DNA of 64,000 nt. It comes from Camellia lanceoleosa (Eukaryota; Streptophyta; Magnoliopsida; Ericales; Theaceae). Below the pieces are notes generated by a model. It ran no database searches. It saw nothing but the letters and a program-made list of their open reading frames with translations, and had not been told where the DNA came from. Where the stretch lies: NCBI GenBank assembly GCA_025200525.1, contig CM045767.1:7919273-7983272 (forward strand), written 5' to 3'. The position numbers and the translations under genes are program-made. Below, piece by piece: positions 46,903 through 57,748 of the stretch. Each line of letters starts with the position of its first letter. The stretch's first letter is position 1.

Positions 46903-47000
46903 AGTGGTGTACTAGACTACTATACTCTCTTGTTTGAGTTGATTGAGAACATAGTGGTCTACTGGACTACTATACTCTCTTGTTTGAGTTGATTGAATTA
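46903..47000. repeat. 50-bp perfect-core tandem duplication
   Basis: ATAGTGGTGTACTAGACTAC... at 46903 recurs at 46953 as ATAGTGGTCTACTGGACTAC. Both are followed by the identical TATACTCTCTTGTTTGAGTT GATTGA block. Confidence 0.85.
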
Positions 47001-47243
47001 GATGATAACAGCATTCTTAGAACAATTACTCTTTAGATTAGTAATTCATTTGAATTGTGTATTTTATTTCAAGTTTGGATTAACATGGGTTATGAAGAGG
47101 GATTGATAGAATTCTATCAATTTGTATTTAATTAACTTGTCTGAACTTTTCTTAATATTCTATTTTGTATCTTATTTCCCTCTTGAGATTCAATAGTTTC
47201 CCGTATGAGAATTCCATATCCGGATGAACTATTAGGCCATGTT

Positions 47244-47960
47244 TGCCGTGGCGGAGCCACATGGTGACCAAGGGGGTTGTGTGCCCCCCCCTGGATTTTT
47301 TTCTTTTTCTTTTTATTTTTTACATATGTTTATAAATAAAATTTTAAACAAAAATAATACTTAGAACAAAATGTCAAGGGCATTTTTAAATCTATGAAAA
47401 CAATAGTGATTGTTTTATTGAAAATGAAGTGACTACAACAAATTATATTTTTATGTATGAAATTTGGTGAAAAAATCTCAATATAAAAGTAATATCCATC
47501 ATTATTGATATTTAAATATAATTAATCTCACTATATATATGTAAAAATTACTAGAGTTTAGTTATATTTGCATGTGGAATTCACCCTTCATATGTTACTT
47601 TACAATTGGTTGGTGATATCATATGTTAATAATGACGTGATATCACTATTATATTAAATTTTTACTAAAATTTTGTAAAAATTTGATTTATCTTACCATT
47701 ATATAATTTATTTTACAATTTAAATATATGACTTTTTTATATTGTCCATGATACACTAATTACACGCAATACTTTCTTTTCAATTTTACTCGAAGTTAAT
47801 TATAAAATTTTATGTGAAATACTTTTGTAATAATTTATTTAAGTTTTTGTACTTTTCAAAAATTATTATTATCTTCTTATTGTTGGTTATAGGGGAAAAA
47901 AATTAAAGTTGTAATTAATAAGTGCCCATTCTGATTTAGTTTCTTGGTTCCGTCACTGCT
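47244..47960 (-). mobile_element. GGCGGAG-ended repeat, copy 2
   Basis: It starts CGTGGCGGAGCCACATGG followed by a C-run (GTGTGCCCCCCCCTGG), and ends near GGTTCCGTCACTGCTTG. The interior matches copy 1 (1775-2440) in reverse complement: TATTGTCCATGATACA here against TGTATCATGGACAATA there. No ORF is present. Confidence 0.5.
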
Positions 47961-48910
47961 TGTTTGTTTGGTCTCTTAGGAGAGGGGATTCGATTAACAA
48001 TCCGTGAGGCTCATCAAAACCATTTTTAATATTATTATGTTTTAAAAAATTTATTAGTGAAAGAAAAATTTAAATTTTTTAATAAATACTAAAAAAAATA
48101 TGATTTTGTTTATATTTAGTGAATTTTAAATGATTTTTAAGAAAAAATTATATTTTTTAGAACAAAAAAAAATTATAATATTAAAAATTACTAAAAATTA
48201 AAAAATCTTAATTTTATATATTAATACTATCTATAGCAGTATTGGTAGTGTACAAATAAACATTCTTTATCCTACATCTCCAACATAATATTATCATACT
48301 AATAATCTCCTCACTTAATCTTACCGTACTCTTAATCCTCTCCATCCTATAAAGCCAAACAAACGTGACCTTAGTTTGAACCTCAATTTTTTTCACCAAA
48401 TGTAAAATTATATGTTTTGTTGAATTATTAGTCTAATTCCAAAGTTATATCATCTAAACAAACATAGACCAAGAGTTCTAGGTTATGGTTATTTGGACAA
48501 AATTAATTAGATGAGATTAACATTTATAGGACTATTAGTCCTGGAATTCTTAATCCTTTTATAATAATATAGAAAATAGATATAATTCTTGAACAACTGC
48601 GAGAAGACTAGCTAACTACTACTTTTCTAAGACCTAATTTTACGTAGGAACATCGTGCACTACTTCTGTTTTGTACTCCTATTTTTAACTAACTCATTTT
48701 GAATACTAATTCAAAGAAAAAAACACACACTAAGGCAAATCACATGGTGGATATTGTTTTAATTTGGTCTCTCTAATTGTAGTTACTTTGATTTTGACTC
48801 TGAATTTATAATTTTCTTTGAATTTGATTCGATAACCCCCTCTCCTCCTTTTTTACATCAAATGTTTTAATCTAAAGTAGAGTGTTGTTGATGTTTGTTT
48901 GTGATTGCAT
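47961..48910. other. AT-rich intergenic DNA
   Basis: No gene or bounded element is seen. The short minus frame at 48214-48399 has no recognisable features. Confidence 0.5.
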
Positions 48911-49449
48911 ATGATTGTACAAAGTGGGAATTCCTCTCCTCCACGCAATGCCATATACAAATGCCTTCCATTTCTAATCGCTCTCCTCCAGTTGATGTAT
49001 AATGGCAAGATAGTGAATCCATTCGAGGCACACACTGCAAACACATGGACTTTCCTCATAACCATATGCATCTACTGTCTGGCACCAGGACTTTTAACCA
49101 AATGCAAATCACTCGTGAAACTTTTCCTCAAATGGAGGGCTATGTTACTTCCATCTCCGGAGCAATTTCTTGTATTTCCTTGATTTCACTTTGGCTCACA
49201 AGTTTTCTCGGTCAAATTATTTTATGGGTACTATTCTTGCCCATGATTCTGGCAAACATTTTGTTTAATGGATTCATCCTCCGCTTTGTTGATCGGTTAC
49301 TTGCAAATGCAATTGTTTGTGTGCAAGGCAATTTCAACTCAATCGCAAATTCATTTGATTGGGTTCGAATCATGTTCAACTTTGCAAGAAGGGACCAAAT
49401 ACAAATGCTGCAGCAGCCATCTCTTCCTACTGCATCCTCTCTGGTCTAG
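48911..49449 (+). pseudogene. Unrecognised membrane protein, diverged copy
   Basis: I do not recognise the family. The first frame encodes LPFLIALLQLMYNGKIVNPF then EAHTANTWTFLITICIYCLA, parallel to the protein at 22045 (LTVLDLTYIGKTLSP, METHHANL). After a frameshift at about 49085-49120 the second frame encodes TSISGAISCISLISLWLTSF, LGQIILWVLFLPMILANIL and GNFNSIANSFDWVRIMFNFA, matching LPNLLGQFVLHASLPIILAV and NFNSQTIANSFDWV of the other copy. Only one 27-residue unit is present, and the end is a Pro/Ser tail to TAG at 49447. Four hydrophobic segments are visible. Nucleotide similarity is modest while protein motifs persist. Confidence 0.45.
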
Positions 49450-50343
49450 TCTAGGTGTTTTTTATTATTATGTTGCTTTTCACTAGTAGCCAAGAATAAA
49501 TTTTGAACTTTACAAATAGTTACATACAGCTATCATAACTTTTTATTGGTTGGTATGTTTTAAGATTGATTGTTATGGTGTTTATATGATTGTTATTGTG
49601 TTTTTATGTTGTTGCCCTGGTTAGATCATCTTCAACATATCTGTTGTTTGGGTTGTGCTCGCAAATGATTGTGCTTCATGTTCTATGCCAAATTTAGTTG
49701 GGATGGGATTGTTTAGCTTTGATACATTTTGCACATTTCTTTTCTTTATTGATTGGTTGCATTATTTATGTAGGAGTAATATTTCATTATGAATATCTAA
49801 GAACATTATCTGGTCAGTAACCACAATGTTGAAGGCCATCTATTATTGGATATATACAATTCATATTGAAGAGCTCAAGATCAAAAAGTCAAATAAAGAA
49901 CATGTTTCAATTTATATAAATGAAATAGAGAGTTCTCGTCTCAGAAAACATTACCAGGTAGGCCATCCAAGCAGCTTTCCCACTGACCAAGGATAGCTCC
50001 TTGAAGTTAATCATGCCAGAACTATAACCACCCAAATAGTTAGTCGGTTAAACAAATACGTATTAAATAACTAACAAAATGTTCCAAGTATAGGTGTAAG
50101 ATCATTAAAAGTTTGTAATCATCTATGTTGAGTATATCATTGTACTAAACATCACATGCGTAGTGAGATAGTGCTTGAAATTTCAATCCTTTATTTTGTT
50201 AGGTGCATTACACGACTACATGACTGATAGTATTTTGAAATTTGAAGTCAATAGAATTTCCACCCATGCAAATGTGTAAGCTTTTGCCAAAAATGCTCCT
50301 TATACCATTGGACAAAATCTTGTAAACAAGTTACAATAGGTGT
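49450..50343. other. Intergenic DNA
   Basis: No gene is seen. It could include 3' untranslated sequence of the membrane-protein relic (T-rich stretch near 49500-49600). The last five bases before the Tekay LTR are GGTGT (50339-50343), the expected left target-site duplication; its partner would be beyond 64 kb. Confidence 0.45.
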
Positions 50344-52347
50344 TGTAACGCCCTCAAAATAATGACAATAAACCCATTAATTAAACATGCATCAACATAA
50401 TAAAAGTCCACCTTCTTCTATTTAACTGAACTGTTCTGTACAAAAGTATTACATGTAAACAATAAAAGCGGGTGCCTTAAAGGCTTACAACTTTCCAAGT
50501 TAACACTTGGTTACAATCAAGTGAGCTCTAGCTCAATACACGTAAAGCCCTTGGCTTGAAGTTACATGTAACACATCAAAAGTAAATAGAAGTCAAAAAG
50601 TCCATCCGCCACTAGCCTCCCAAGCTAAGTCCTTGGAGGTGGCATGCTACTGGTACCTGAAAATGATATCCCCATAAAGGGTGGGCCGCAGCAAAGAGAA
50701 ATATACTAAACCAATTATGAATAACGCCTAAAAGATTAACAGTTGATGCATTAGTCAACACTTTTACATTCTTTTACAATTTACTACAATTCCAAGACAC
50801 TCAAGTCTATATTTCTTTCCTTCCATTTCAACATAGATAAACATATTAGTTATATCTATACAACCACTGATAAGCACATAAGCTACTTCACATTTCCAAG
50901 ACAAGCACATGGGCTACATCTATATTTTTCAAGACAAGCATATGAGCTGTGCCTCCGGAGTTCATCCCCTATCTTCTCCCAACACTATCCGGTTTAGAGG
51001 TACATCCCCCATCTTCCCCTAAACCGCGGAGTACATCCCCCATCTCCTCCTCTACACATAATGCATATAAACACATTGGTTCTATATACAATTAATCAAT
51101 ACAGTTAATGTATTCTACAAATCGTCAAGTTCCATGACACTTTCCGCAGATTAGTTTCAGTTTACCTAATCATCATGCATTGTCTACAACAAACACGACT
51201 ATCCTCCACCGATAGCCCAAAGCAGTTATTTCTATACAGAAAATAAACGCACAATGGATATATAATCAACATCCCAATTCCACAATTAATTATCCCAATT
51301 AATTAAACAATATAATTATAGCATTTTCCATAATTAACATTCAACCTCAAAGGTTCCATTTTCATCAATGAGTCCACATTAATCTCACTTCTATGTACTA
51401 AACATACTTATTGGTTTATTTAAAATAAAACCCCAAACTTTTATAAAATTGCATAAAAGCCCCAAACTTTCTCAAAATTACACAACTATCCCCAACACAT
51501 CAAAATGTCAAAATTCAAAGACAGAATCCATAAAGAGGAGTAGGATATCCCTACCTCAAAGTTTAAGCCCAAAAGGAGATGAAGACCCAAAGATCAAAAT
51601 GCTCCAAACACCAACTTTTTCAGATTAGATCGAAGCCCCCGACGACCTCTACCTTTTTAACAAAGCAAGAAGGGTAGGAAATGATCCTAGATAGATCAAT
51701 TCTTAGAGAGAATACAAAGTTAGAGAGAAGCTCTCAGATCTAAAAGATTGGATCAAAAGTTTATAAAAATTCTAACTTAAAATTACCGCTGTGAATCGAT
51801 ATAAATAGGCTCGCCGAAGGAAGACTTGGTCGCCGAGCGACTGCATACGAAAACCCTAGCTCGAGCCAAGAATGTCTCGCCGAGCCAACAACCTGGCTCG
51901 CTCGGCGAAGAAAGCTCGCCGAGCCAAAAGCTCGCTTCGAGCCAGAGCTCGACCTTCAGTTCGCAACTAGACGCACGCCGAAGCGACGAACCGCCGCCGG
52001 CGAAGATCGAACCAGATCGCTCGGCGAAGAAAAGCTCGCTCGAGCGAAATCATGGTGTTCAGTCCAAGACAGACGCAGCCGCCGCCGCTGAAGCGGCTTA
52101 CTCGCTCGACCCACTGACAAAACTCAAAGCTCGCTCGAGCGACCAACTCCTCGCTCGAGCGAAGGACAAAAATTTCGGCAAAGAACCCTTGGCTCCCAAA
52201 CACAACCAACTCAAACAAACACGCCTAACACATCCTATAACTCAAATACAATATATGAAAGGACGTAAACAAGACAACAATCCACTAATAACATCCACGG
52301 ACACAAGTCCGGATCACTATACGACAAGGTAAACCCGGATCGCTATA
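50344..52347 (-). repeat. 3' LTR of Tekay element 1
   Basis: It begins TGTAACGCCCTCAAAATAAT and ends CCCGGATCGCTATA. It is nearly identical to 57749-59744 over the AT-rich part. The GC-rich island at 51810-52160 (CTCGAGCG/CTCGGCGAA words) differs in many places between the two. Internal landmarks are the CATCCCC(T/C)ATCTYCTCC block at 50963-51050 and CATGCATTGTCTACAACAAA at 51175. In element orientation U3 begins TATAGCG. Confidence 0.9.
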
Positions 52348-52361
52348 ACCTCCTTAAAGAA
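52348..52361 (-). promoter_or_regulatory. Polypurine tract, shortened
   Basis: The plus strand reads ACCTCCTTAAAG; the matching site of element 2 (59745) reads ACCTCCCCCCCTTAAAG. On the minus strand this is a purine run (AAGGGGGGGAGG in element 2) placed directly against the LTR, as required for plus-strand priming. The run of seven Cs is reduced to two in this copy. Confidence 0.65.
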
Positions 52362-52767
52362 TTTCGTCCCCGAAATTAAAAACAAGTTTTGAAAAGCAAC
52401 CCCTTTTCTCCATTTTAAACACTGTCATAATATAACATTCAACAATTCGACCCACTACCGGTCATCCATCTCTTGTTAAGAGGCATTTCACAATATATAT
52501 TTTTAAAGTGCATCTATAACATGCATTTCTTGTTCCACTTTCCAACCATTCTCAATATACATGGTTTCACAAATTATATCATAACAAAATTTCATGATAC
52601 ATCTCCAGTTCTATAATACAGCCAACACATGCAATATTATAATCAATTCTCACATTAAGGCAAGTTTTACAATACTTCCTTAAATCAAAACATATACCAT
52701 GTTTTACAACTTAAGACACATACAATGTTCTTAAAGTTCAACAAAATTACAAGTTCTCATTACATGA

Positions 52768-53494
52768 TTACAAATCAACAAACAAGTCCGGATATTTCTC
52801 GCGGACTTCCAACTCACGTTCCCAAGTGGCTTTCTCCACCCCGTGATGTTTCCACAAAACCTTAACCAAAGGAATGGTCTTGCCACGCAGGACTTGATCC
52901 CGTCTATCCAAGACCCGTACCGGCCTCTCCTCATACGAGGCATCCTCATCTACCTCTAAATCGGTCCAATCCAACACGTGTGATGGATCCGGCTCATACT
53001 TCCGAAGCATACTCACATGAAACACGTCATGAACTCCGGACAACTGTGGCGGCAAAGCTAAACGGTAAGCAACCTCGCCAATCCTCTCAAGGATCTCAAA
53101 AGGACCAATAAACCGAGGGGATAACTTTCCTCTCTTCCCAAACCTCATCAATCCCCGCCTAGGTGATATCTTCAGAAAGACATGATCACCTATCTCAAAC
53201 ACCAACGGTCTCCTCCTACGGTCAGCATAAGATTTCGGCGACTACGGTCAGAACAAGCCTCCTACGGATAAGCTCAACTTTCTCCGTCGTCTCCCTAACC
53301 AACTCGGACCCAATAAGATGTGTCACCCACCTCGGCCCAACAAGCTGGAGACCTACAAGGCGGCCATACAAGGCCTCAAGCGGTGCCATACCGATGCTAG
53401 ATCGATAAGCTGTTGTTATAGGCAAACTCCACCAATGGCAAGTGCCTTTCCCGTCCCATGAAATCAAGGACACAACCCCGAAGCATATCCTCAA
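52768..53494 (-). pseudogene. Tekay integrase C-terminus with chromodomain
   Basis: Frame 53494-53222 continues the integrase ([14 protein letters not shown]), then shifts near 53225 into 53205-52768. That frame reads FEIGDHVFLKISPRRGLMRF, GKLSPRFIGPFEILERIG, AYRLALPPQLSGVHDVFHVS and MLRKYEPDPSHVL, and ends with a chromodomain: YEERPVRVLDRRDQVLRGKT, VKVLWKHHGVEKATWERELE and YPDLF. The chromodomain is intact as read and ends at a stop at 52768. Chromodomains of this class are thought to steer integration to heterochromatin. Confidence 0.88.
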
Positions 53495-54725
53495 GGATTT
53501 GAATAGTACGCTCGGACTGCCCGTCAGTCTGAGGATGATAAGCTGTACTAAAGGTCAACTTAGTGCCCAAAGCACTCTGCAAACTCTGCCACAACCTAGC
53601 AGTAAAACGAGGATCTCTATCTGAGACGATCGTCACTGGGACCCCGTGCAATCTCACTATGTCCCGAATATACAAGTCGGCAAGGTGATCTACCGAATCT
53701 CTCACGCGCATAGGAATGAAGTGTGCCGACTTACTCAACCGGTCTACAACCACCCAAATAGCATCACTACCCCGCTGAGTCCTCGGAAGACCCACAACGA
53801 AGTCCATAGTAACATGCTCCCACTTCCACTCGGCAATAGGCAAGGGTTGTAACAAACCCGCTGGCCTCTGATGCTCGGCCTTCACCTGCTGACAAGTAAG
53901 GCACTTAGACACGAAGACTGCCACATCTCTCTTCATGCCCCGCCACCAAAACTGGCGACTCAAATCCTGATACATCTTAGTACCTCCCGGATGCACCGCA
54001 AGGCGCGAATGGTGAAACTCTCGGAGTACCTCCTCTCGGCAAGACTCCGCCACAAACAAACGGTCTCGGTATCTCACACTCAAGTCGGGATACACCGTCA
54101 AACCCTTCTCAACTTTCCCACTGGAGATCTTCTCTCTGAGGGATTCTACCTCAAGGTCACCTCTCTGTGCCTCTAACACTCGAGTCACAAGTGTAGGCTG
54201 CGCAACAACAGAAAACAAGGCCGCAGCCTCAACAGATTCGCCCAGAAGCAAATCAAACTCGCCAAGTGCCCCCAACATCTCCCACTCTCGGATGGCTATA
54301 CAAGCTACATCACTAATGGATTTCCTACTAAGAGCGTCGGCCACAACATTGGCCTTCCCTGGGTGATAATGCAACTCGAAGTCGTAATCCTCAATAAACT
54401 CCATCCATCTCCTCTGCCTCAAATTCAAGTCCTTCTGTGAAAACAAATATTTCAGACTCTTATGATCCGAGAACACCTCGAATCTCTCACCATAAAGGTA
54501 GTGCCTCCAGATTTTCAAGGCAAAAATCACAGCCGCTAACTCTAGATCGTGTGTAGGGTAATTCTTCTCGTGTATTTTTAACTGACGTGAGCCATAAGCT
54601 ACCACTTTCCCTCCCTGCATCAACACACAACCCAAACCCTCTCGTGAGGCATCACAATAGACTGCATAACCCAACCCTCTCTCCGGAATAACCAAGGCGG
54701 AGGCGGTGGTCAATCTAACTTTCAA
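53397..54725 (-). pseudogene. Tekay RNase H and integrase core
   Basis: A 442-codon open frame, the longest in the window. RNase [21 protein letters not shown] (first Asp), [20 protein letters not shown] (Glu), [14 protein letters not shown] (Asp) and [10 protein letters not shown] (Asp). Integrase: [20 protein letters not shown] with CLTCQQVK (HHCC zinc finger), [20 protein letters not shown] (first Asp), [16 protein letters not shown] (second Asp) and [17 protein letters not shown] (Glu). All catalytic residues are present. The frame is lost at VEFAYNNS near 53410, and at its other end near 54725 within the RT-RNase H link. Confidence 0.93.
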
Positions 54726-55866
54726 CTCTGAAACGACTTTTCACAAGTCTCCTCCATACAAATTTGACTCCTGGCGAGTCAACCTAGTCAACAGTGAAGC
54801 TAACACGAGAAATCTTTCACAAACCGATGATAGTACCCGGCTAATCGAGCTGCGGATCTCAAACACACTCTTAGGTGTGCCCAATCTTGCCTTGCCTCGG
54901 TCTTGGATGTATCAGCAGACACCCCTTCCCGGAAACCACATGGCCTAAGAACTTGACTTCTTTTAGCGAACTCACACTTCCCAAACTTGGCATACACCTA
55001 TGGGCTCTAAGCAACTCAAGCACCACTCTCAAGTGTTCTCGTGCTCTTTCTCACGAGGGTGAATAGATAAGAATATCATCCACAAAAGCGACCACAAACG
55101 ATCCAAGAATTCCGGAAGATCCGGTTCATCAAGTCCATAAAGGCTAGGTGCATTGGTAAGCCCAAATGGCATCACCAAAACTCATAATGGCCATAGCGTC
55201 ACGGAATGCCGTCTTAGGAATGTCCTCCTCTCGACCCTCAACTGGTGGTAACGATCTCAAATCTATCTTAGAGAAACAACGGAACCCTTCAATGGTCAAA
55301 CAAATCATCTATCTGGGGCATAGGGTACTTATTCTTAGTAGCCGATTTAACTTTCGAGTCGATACACAATCTCAAAGCACCATTTTTCTTTTTAGCAAAG
55401 AGGGCGGTGCTCCCAGCGATACACTAGGGCGAACGAAGCCCTTATCTAGCAATTCTTGGAGCTGAACTTTCAACTCAATCAACTCTGCTGGGGCAAAACG
55501 ATAAGGTGCCATAGAGATCGGCGCTGTGCCGGGCACTAAATCAATAGAGAACTCTGTCTCTCGGTGAGGTGGCAAATCAACAAGATCCTCGGGAAAGACA
55601 TCCGAGTACTCACAAACTACCCTTGGCAACTCAATCAGGGTCTCATCACACTCACCATTCTCAAAACTAGCAAGTAGACTACTAAGCTCATTCCGCCTTT
55701 GCGGACCGCACCCCTGTGGCACAACACTACCAACTCGGTCTCCTAAGAAATGGAAACACTCCCCGCTCACTGTACAACAAGTGACCCTCTGGCGGTAGCA
55801 ATCAATATGACCGGTATGGCGATAACAGTCCATACCCAAAATAACATCAAAGCCCTTCATGGGCAT
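54726..55866 (-). pseudogene. Tekay reverse transcriptase, frameshifted
   Basis: Frame 55866-55372 has MPMKGFDVILGMD and HIDCYRQRVTC (end of protease), then the RT lead YSDVFPEDLVDLPPHRETEF and APYRFAPAELIELKVQLQEL, with [15 protein letters not shown]. Several shifts follow. The catalytic block FVDDILIYS is readable at about 55062-55088 (Asp pair 55075-55080). Frame 54997-54800 gives YAKFGKCEFA, the GVSADTSKTEA region and RLAGYYHRFVKDFS. At least four indels break RT. Most sit at CAG, CTG, CCG or CGG words, where the copy at 62 kb often has extra bases. Confidence 0.8.
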
Positions 55867-56210
55867 AACTACAAATGGAAGCTAAGTCGATGATCGTCGA
55901 CCTCTATATCACAACCTCTACAACCGTGCTTCAAAATTAACTCACCTCAATAGGTGACACAACGCAAATAGGAGATGCTAATAATGCTAACTCCAATTCC
56001 AACACAGATGCAAATCGTGAGATACAAAAGAATGAGATGCACCGTGTCAATCAACACTCTAGCAACCGAGTTGCAAAACAAAAAGTACCTCTCACTCTTG
56101 ATGGAGCTGGTACTAAATCTGTGGCAACAACGATACACGCAGCATACTGTGGGACCTGGTCCACTGCTCACCCCTAGGAGCATCTGATCTTTGTCTTGGG
56201 GGACAGCCAA
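55867..56210 (-). pseudogene. Tekay protease region, frameshifted
   Basis: The minus strand at 56060-56040 reads ...VLIDT followed by GTGCATCTCATTC. A missing base or two after GACAC puts the expected G-A-S-H-S residues of the aspartic protease site out of frame; they are recoverable in the next frame. Downstream, ASVLELELALL-like and PICVVSPI-like words alternate between frames. The protease ends at VILGMD (in 55866-55372). Confidence 0.6.
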
Positions 56211-57345
56211 GCTCGGGATTGGCCCTCGAGGCTGCCTGCAGTGGTGGTGAAATCCTGCGTCTGCCTAGAACGGGCAGCTCTGAGTGGCACTCAAGCGTGG
56301 GCGAGAACCTCTTAAGGTGCCCAGTGTCCCTGTGATAACAAGACAAGTGCCCCTGCCCAAACTCGACTCGTGGTGCAGGTGAAGAAGATGCAACCCTCGA
56401 CCTCCGCCCTTCTGGCAGACAAGCTGAAACCTTGTGACCGGTGGCCACACTTATATGAGTAAACTCCCGATTGCCTCCCGAGCTGCACTCGGTCTTGGGA
56501 AAGTCGACCTAGGAACTCCACCAGAGGCTGAGGGTTATAACCCCTCTGTCTCCTACTATCATCTGTCCATCTCGACTCCTCTTGGAGCCTTTCGCCCTTC
56601 CTCCTCTTCTGCATCATAATCTCGGTATGAGCTGCGGCATCAACGATCGCCCATAATCCGAAACATAGACCCCACAATTCTCAACTTGAGGCCGCCTCAA
56701 CTTCTTCTCAAACTCAATGCAGCGGCGTTCCTCGGGCGCCACTAACTCAGTGCAAACTGGACAAACTAGTGAATGAGGCCTCAAACTCGGCCCTTGATGG
56801 TATCTGCTTGAGTGGCGAAGCCGACCTCTCAACTTCTCCTGAACAGCCGGAGATAAGAACTTCTCCTGAAAAGCGTCAACAAAAGCCTTCCAAGTCCCTC
56901 CTATACGACTCTTGGTGAACTTCCACCACTGACCCGCATCCCCCTTCAGTTGGAAAGATGCCAAGGTCACTTTCAGTACCTCGTCTTCGATGCCTAGCAT
57001 CTCAAACGTCTTCGTTGTCTGTTCGAGCCATTCATCTGCCTTAAGCGGCTCTTTTGGATCACCCACAAATTCATCCGGATTAGACCGGAAAAACTCCCTC
57101 TTCAGAAAAGAAGGTCCCGCATCCGCAACAACAACTGGAGCCTGATTCTCTGCTCTGAGAATGCCTACTGACTCCCTGAATGCCCCTGCTATCTCTCGGG
57201 CTAAAGCGCCCATAGCCTGCTGGCCTACTGGCTCGGCCACATTGGCCTGACCAACCCCTTCCTGTGCTGCCGGAATCTCCTCCGGTAAAGGCATATCCTG
57301 CCTCCTAGGCCTGCCACGCCTTCCACCTCTCCCTCGTCCTGACAT
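56211..57345 (-). pseudogene. Tekay gag with zinc knuckle, frameshifted
   Basis: Gag packages the element RNA. From ATG 57345: MSGRGRGGRRGRPRRQDMPL, a basic N-terminus, then EIAGAFRESVGILRAENQ, FLKREFFRSNPDEFVGDPKE, ADEWLEQTTKTFEMLGIEDE and LKGDAGQWWKFTKSRIGGTW (the retrotransposon gag core), and EKFLSPAVQEKLRG. A shift near 56790-56820 breaks the frame. It resumes as RWTDDSRRQRGYNPQPLVEF and YKCGH/TGHKVSAC, a CCHC zinc-knuckle split by another shift near 56450, followed by a second, degenerate CYHRDTGHLKRF. Confidence 0.85.
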
Positions 57346-57731
57346 CCTAATAAGGGTAACACAGAACGTTAGCACATTTATAAACGTGCCAAAACTAAAC
57401 ACTCACGTCCTAATGCATGGACAACTGTAATTCACTCCACGTAAGCACATAAGCACATAAGCACTTACGAATTTCATTTCCGGATAAAGATAGTCCCGAG
57501 GCGTTACGAGTTCTGTGAAAGCGGCATTGATCAAGTGCCTTTCCAACAAGACTCCCGAAACCCAAGGATCAATCAACATCCTAGAAATTAAACCCCATAC
57601 CCAAATAATCACATAAGCATGTTATCAATTTAAACACATGGCATATGACACCACACTAAGTCTCTATCAAGCGAGACAAACCCATTGTGATCCTAATCAC
57701 TTCCCACGTACCCAAAGTATTGAACCAGTGC
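57346..57731 (-). other. Tekay 5' untranslated leader
   Basis: This lies between the primer-binding site and the gag ATG. Start-less frames across it (up to 57612) carry no recognised domain. The phrase AAGCACATAAGCACATAAGC (57440-57465) is a short tandem repeat. Confidence 0.6.
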
Positions 57732-57743
57732 GCTCTGATACCA
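57732..57743 (-). promoter_or_regulatory. Primer-binding site, initiator tRNA-Met
   Basis: The minus strand reads TGGTATCAGAGC, the complement of the 3' end of plant initiator tRNA-Met and the commonest primer site of plant LTR retrotransposons. It is five bases inside the LTR boundary at 57749. This fixes the transcriptional direction of element 1. Confidence 0.9.
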
Positions 57744-57748
57744 AGTTA

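Noticed and set aside
51795..51806. TATAAATA in the Tekay LTR as its TATA box
   Set aside because: It lies on the plus strand, opposite to the element's transcription, so it cannot be assigned as the element promoter from sequence alone.
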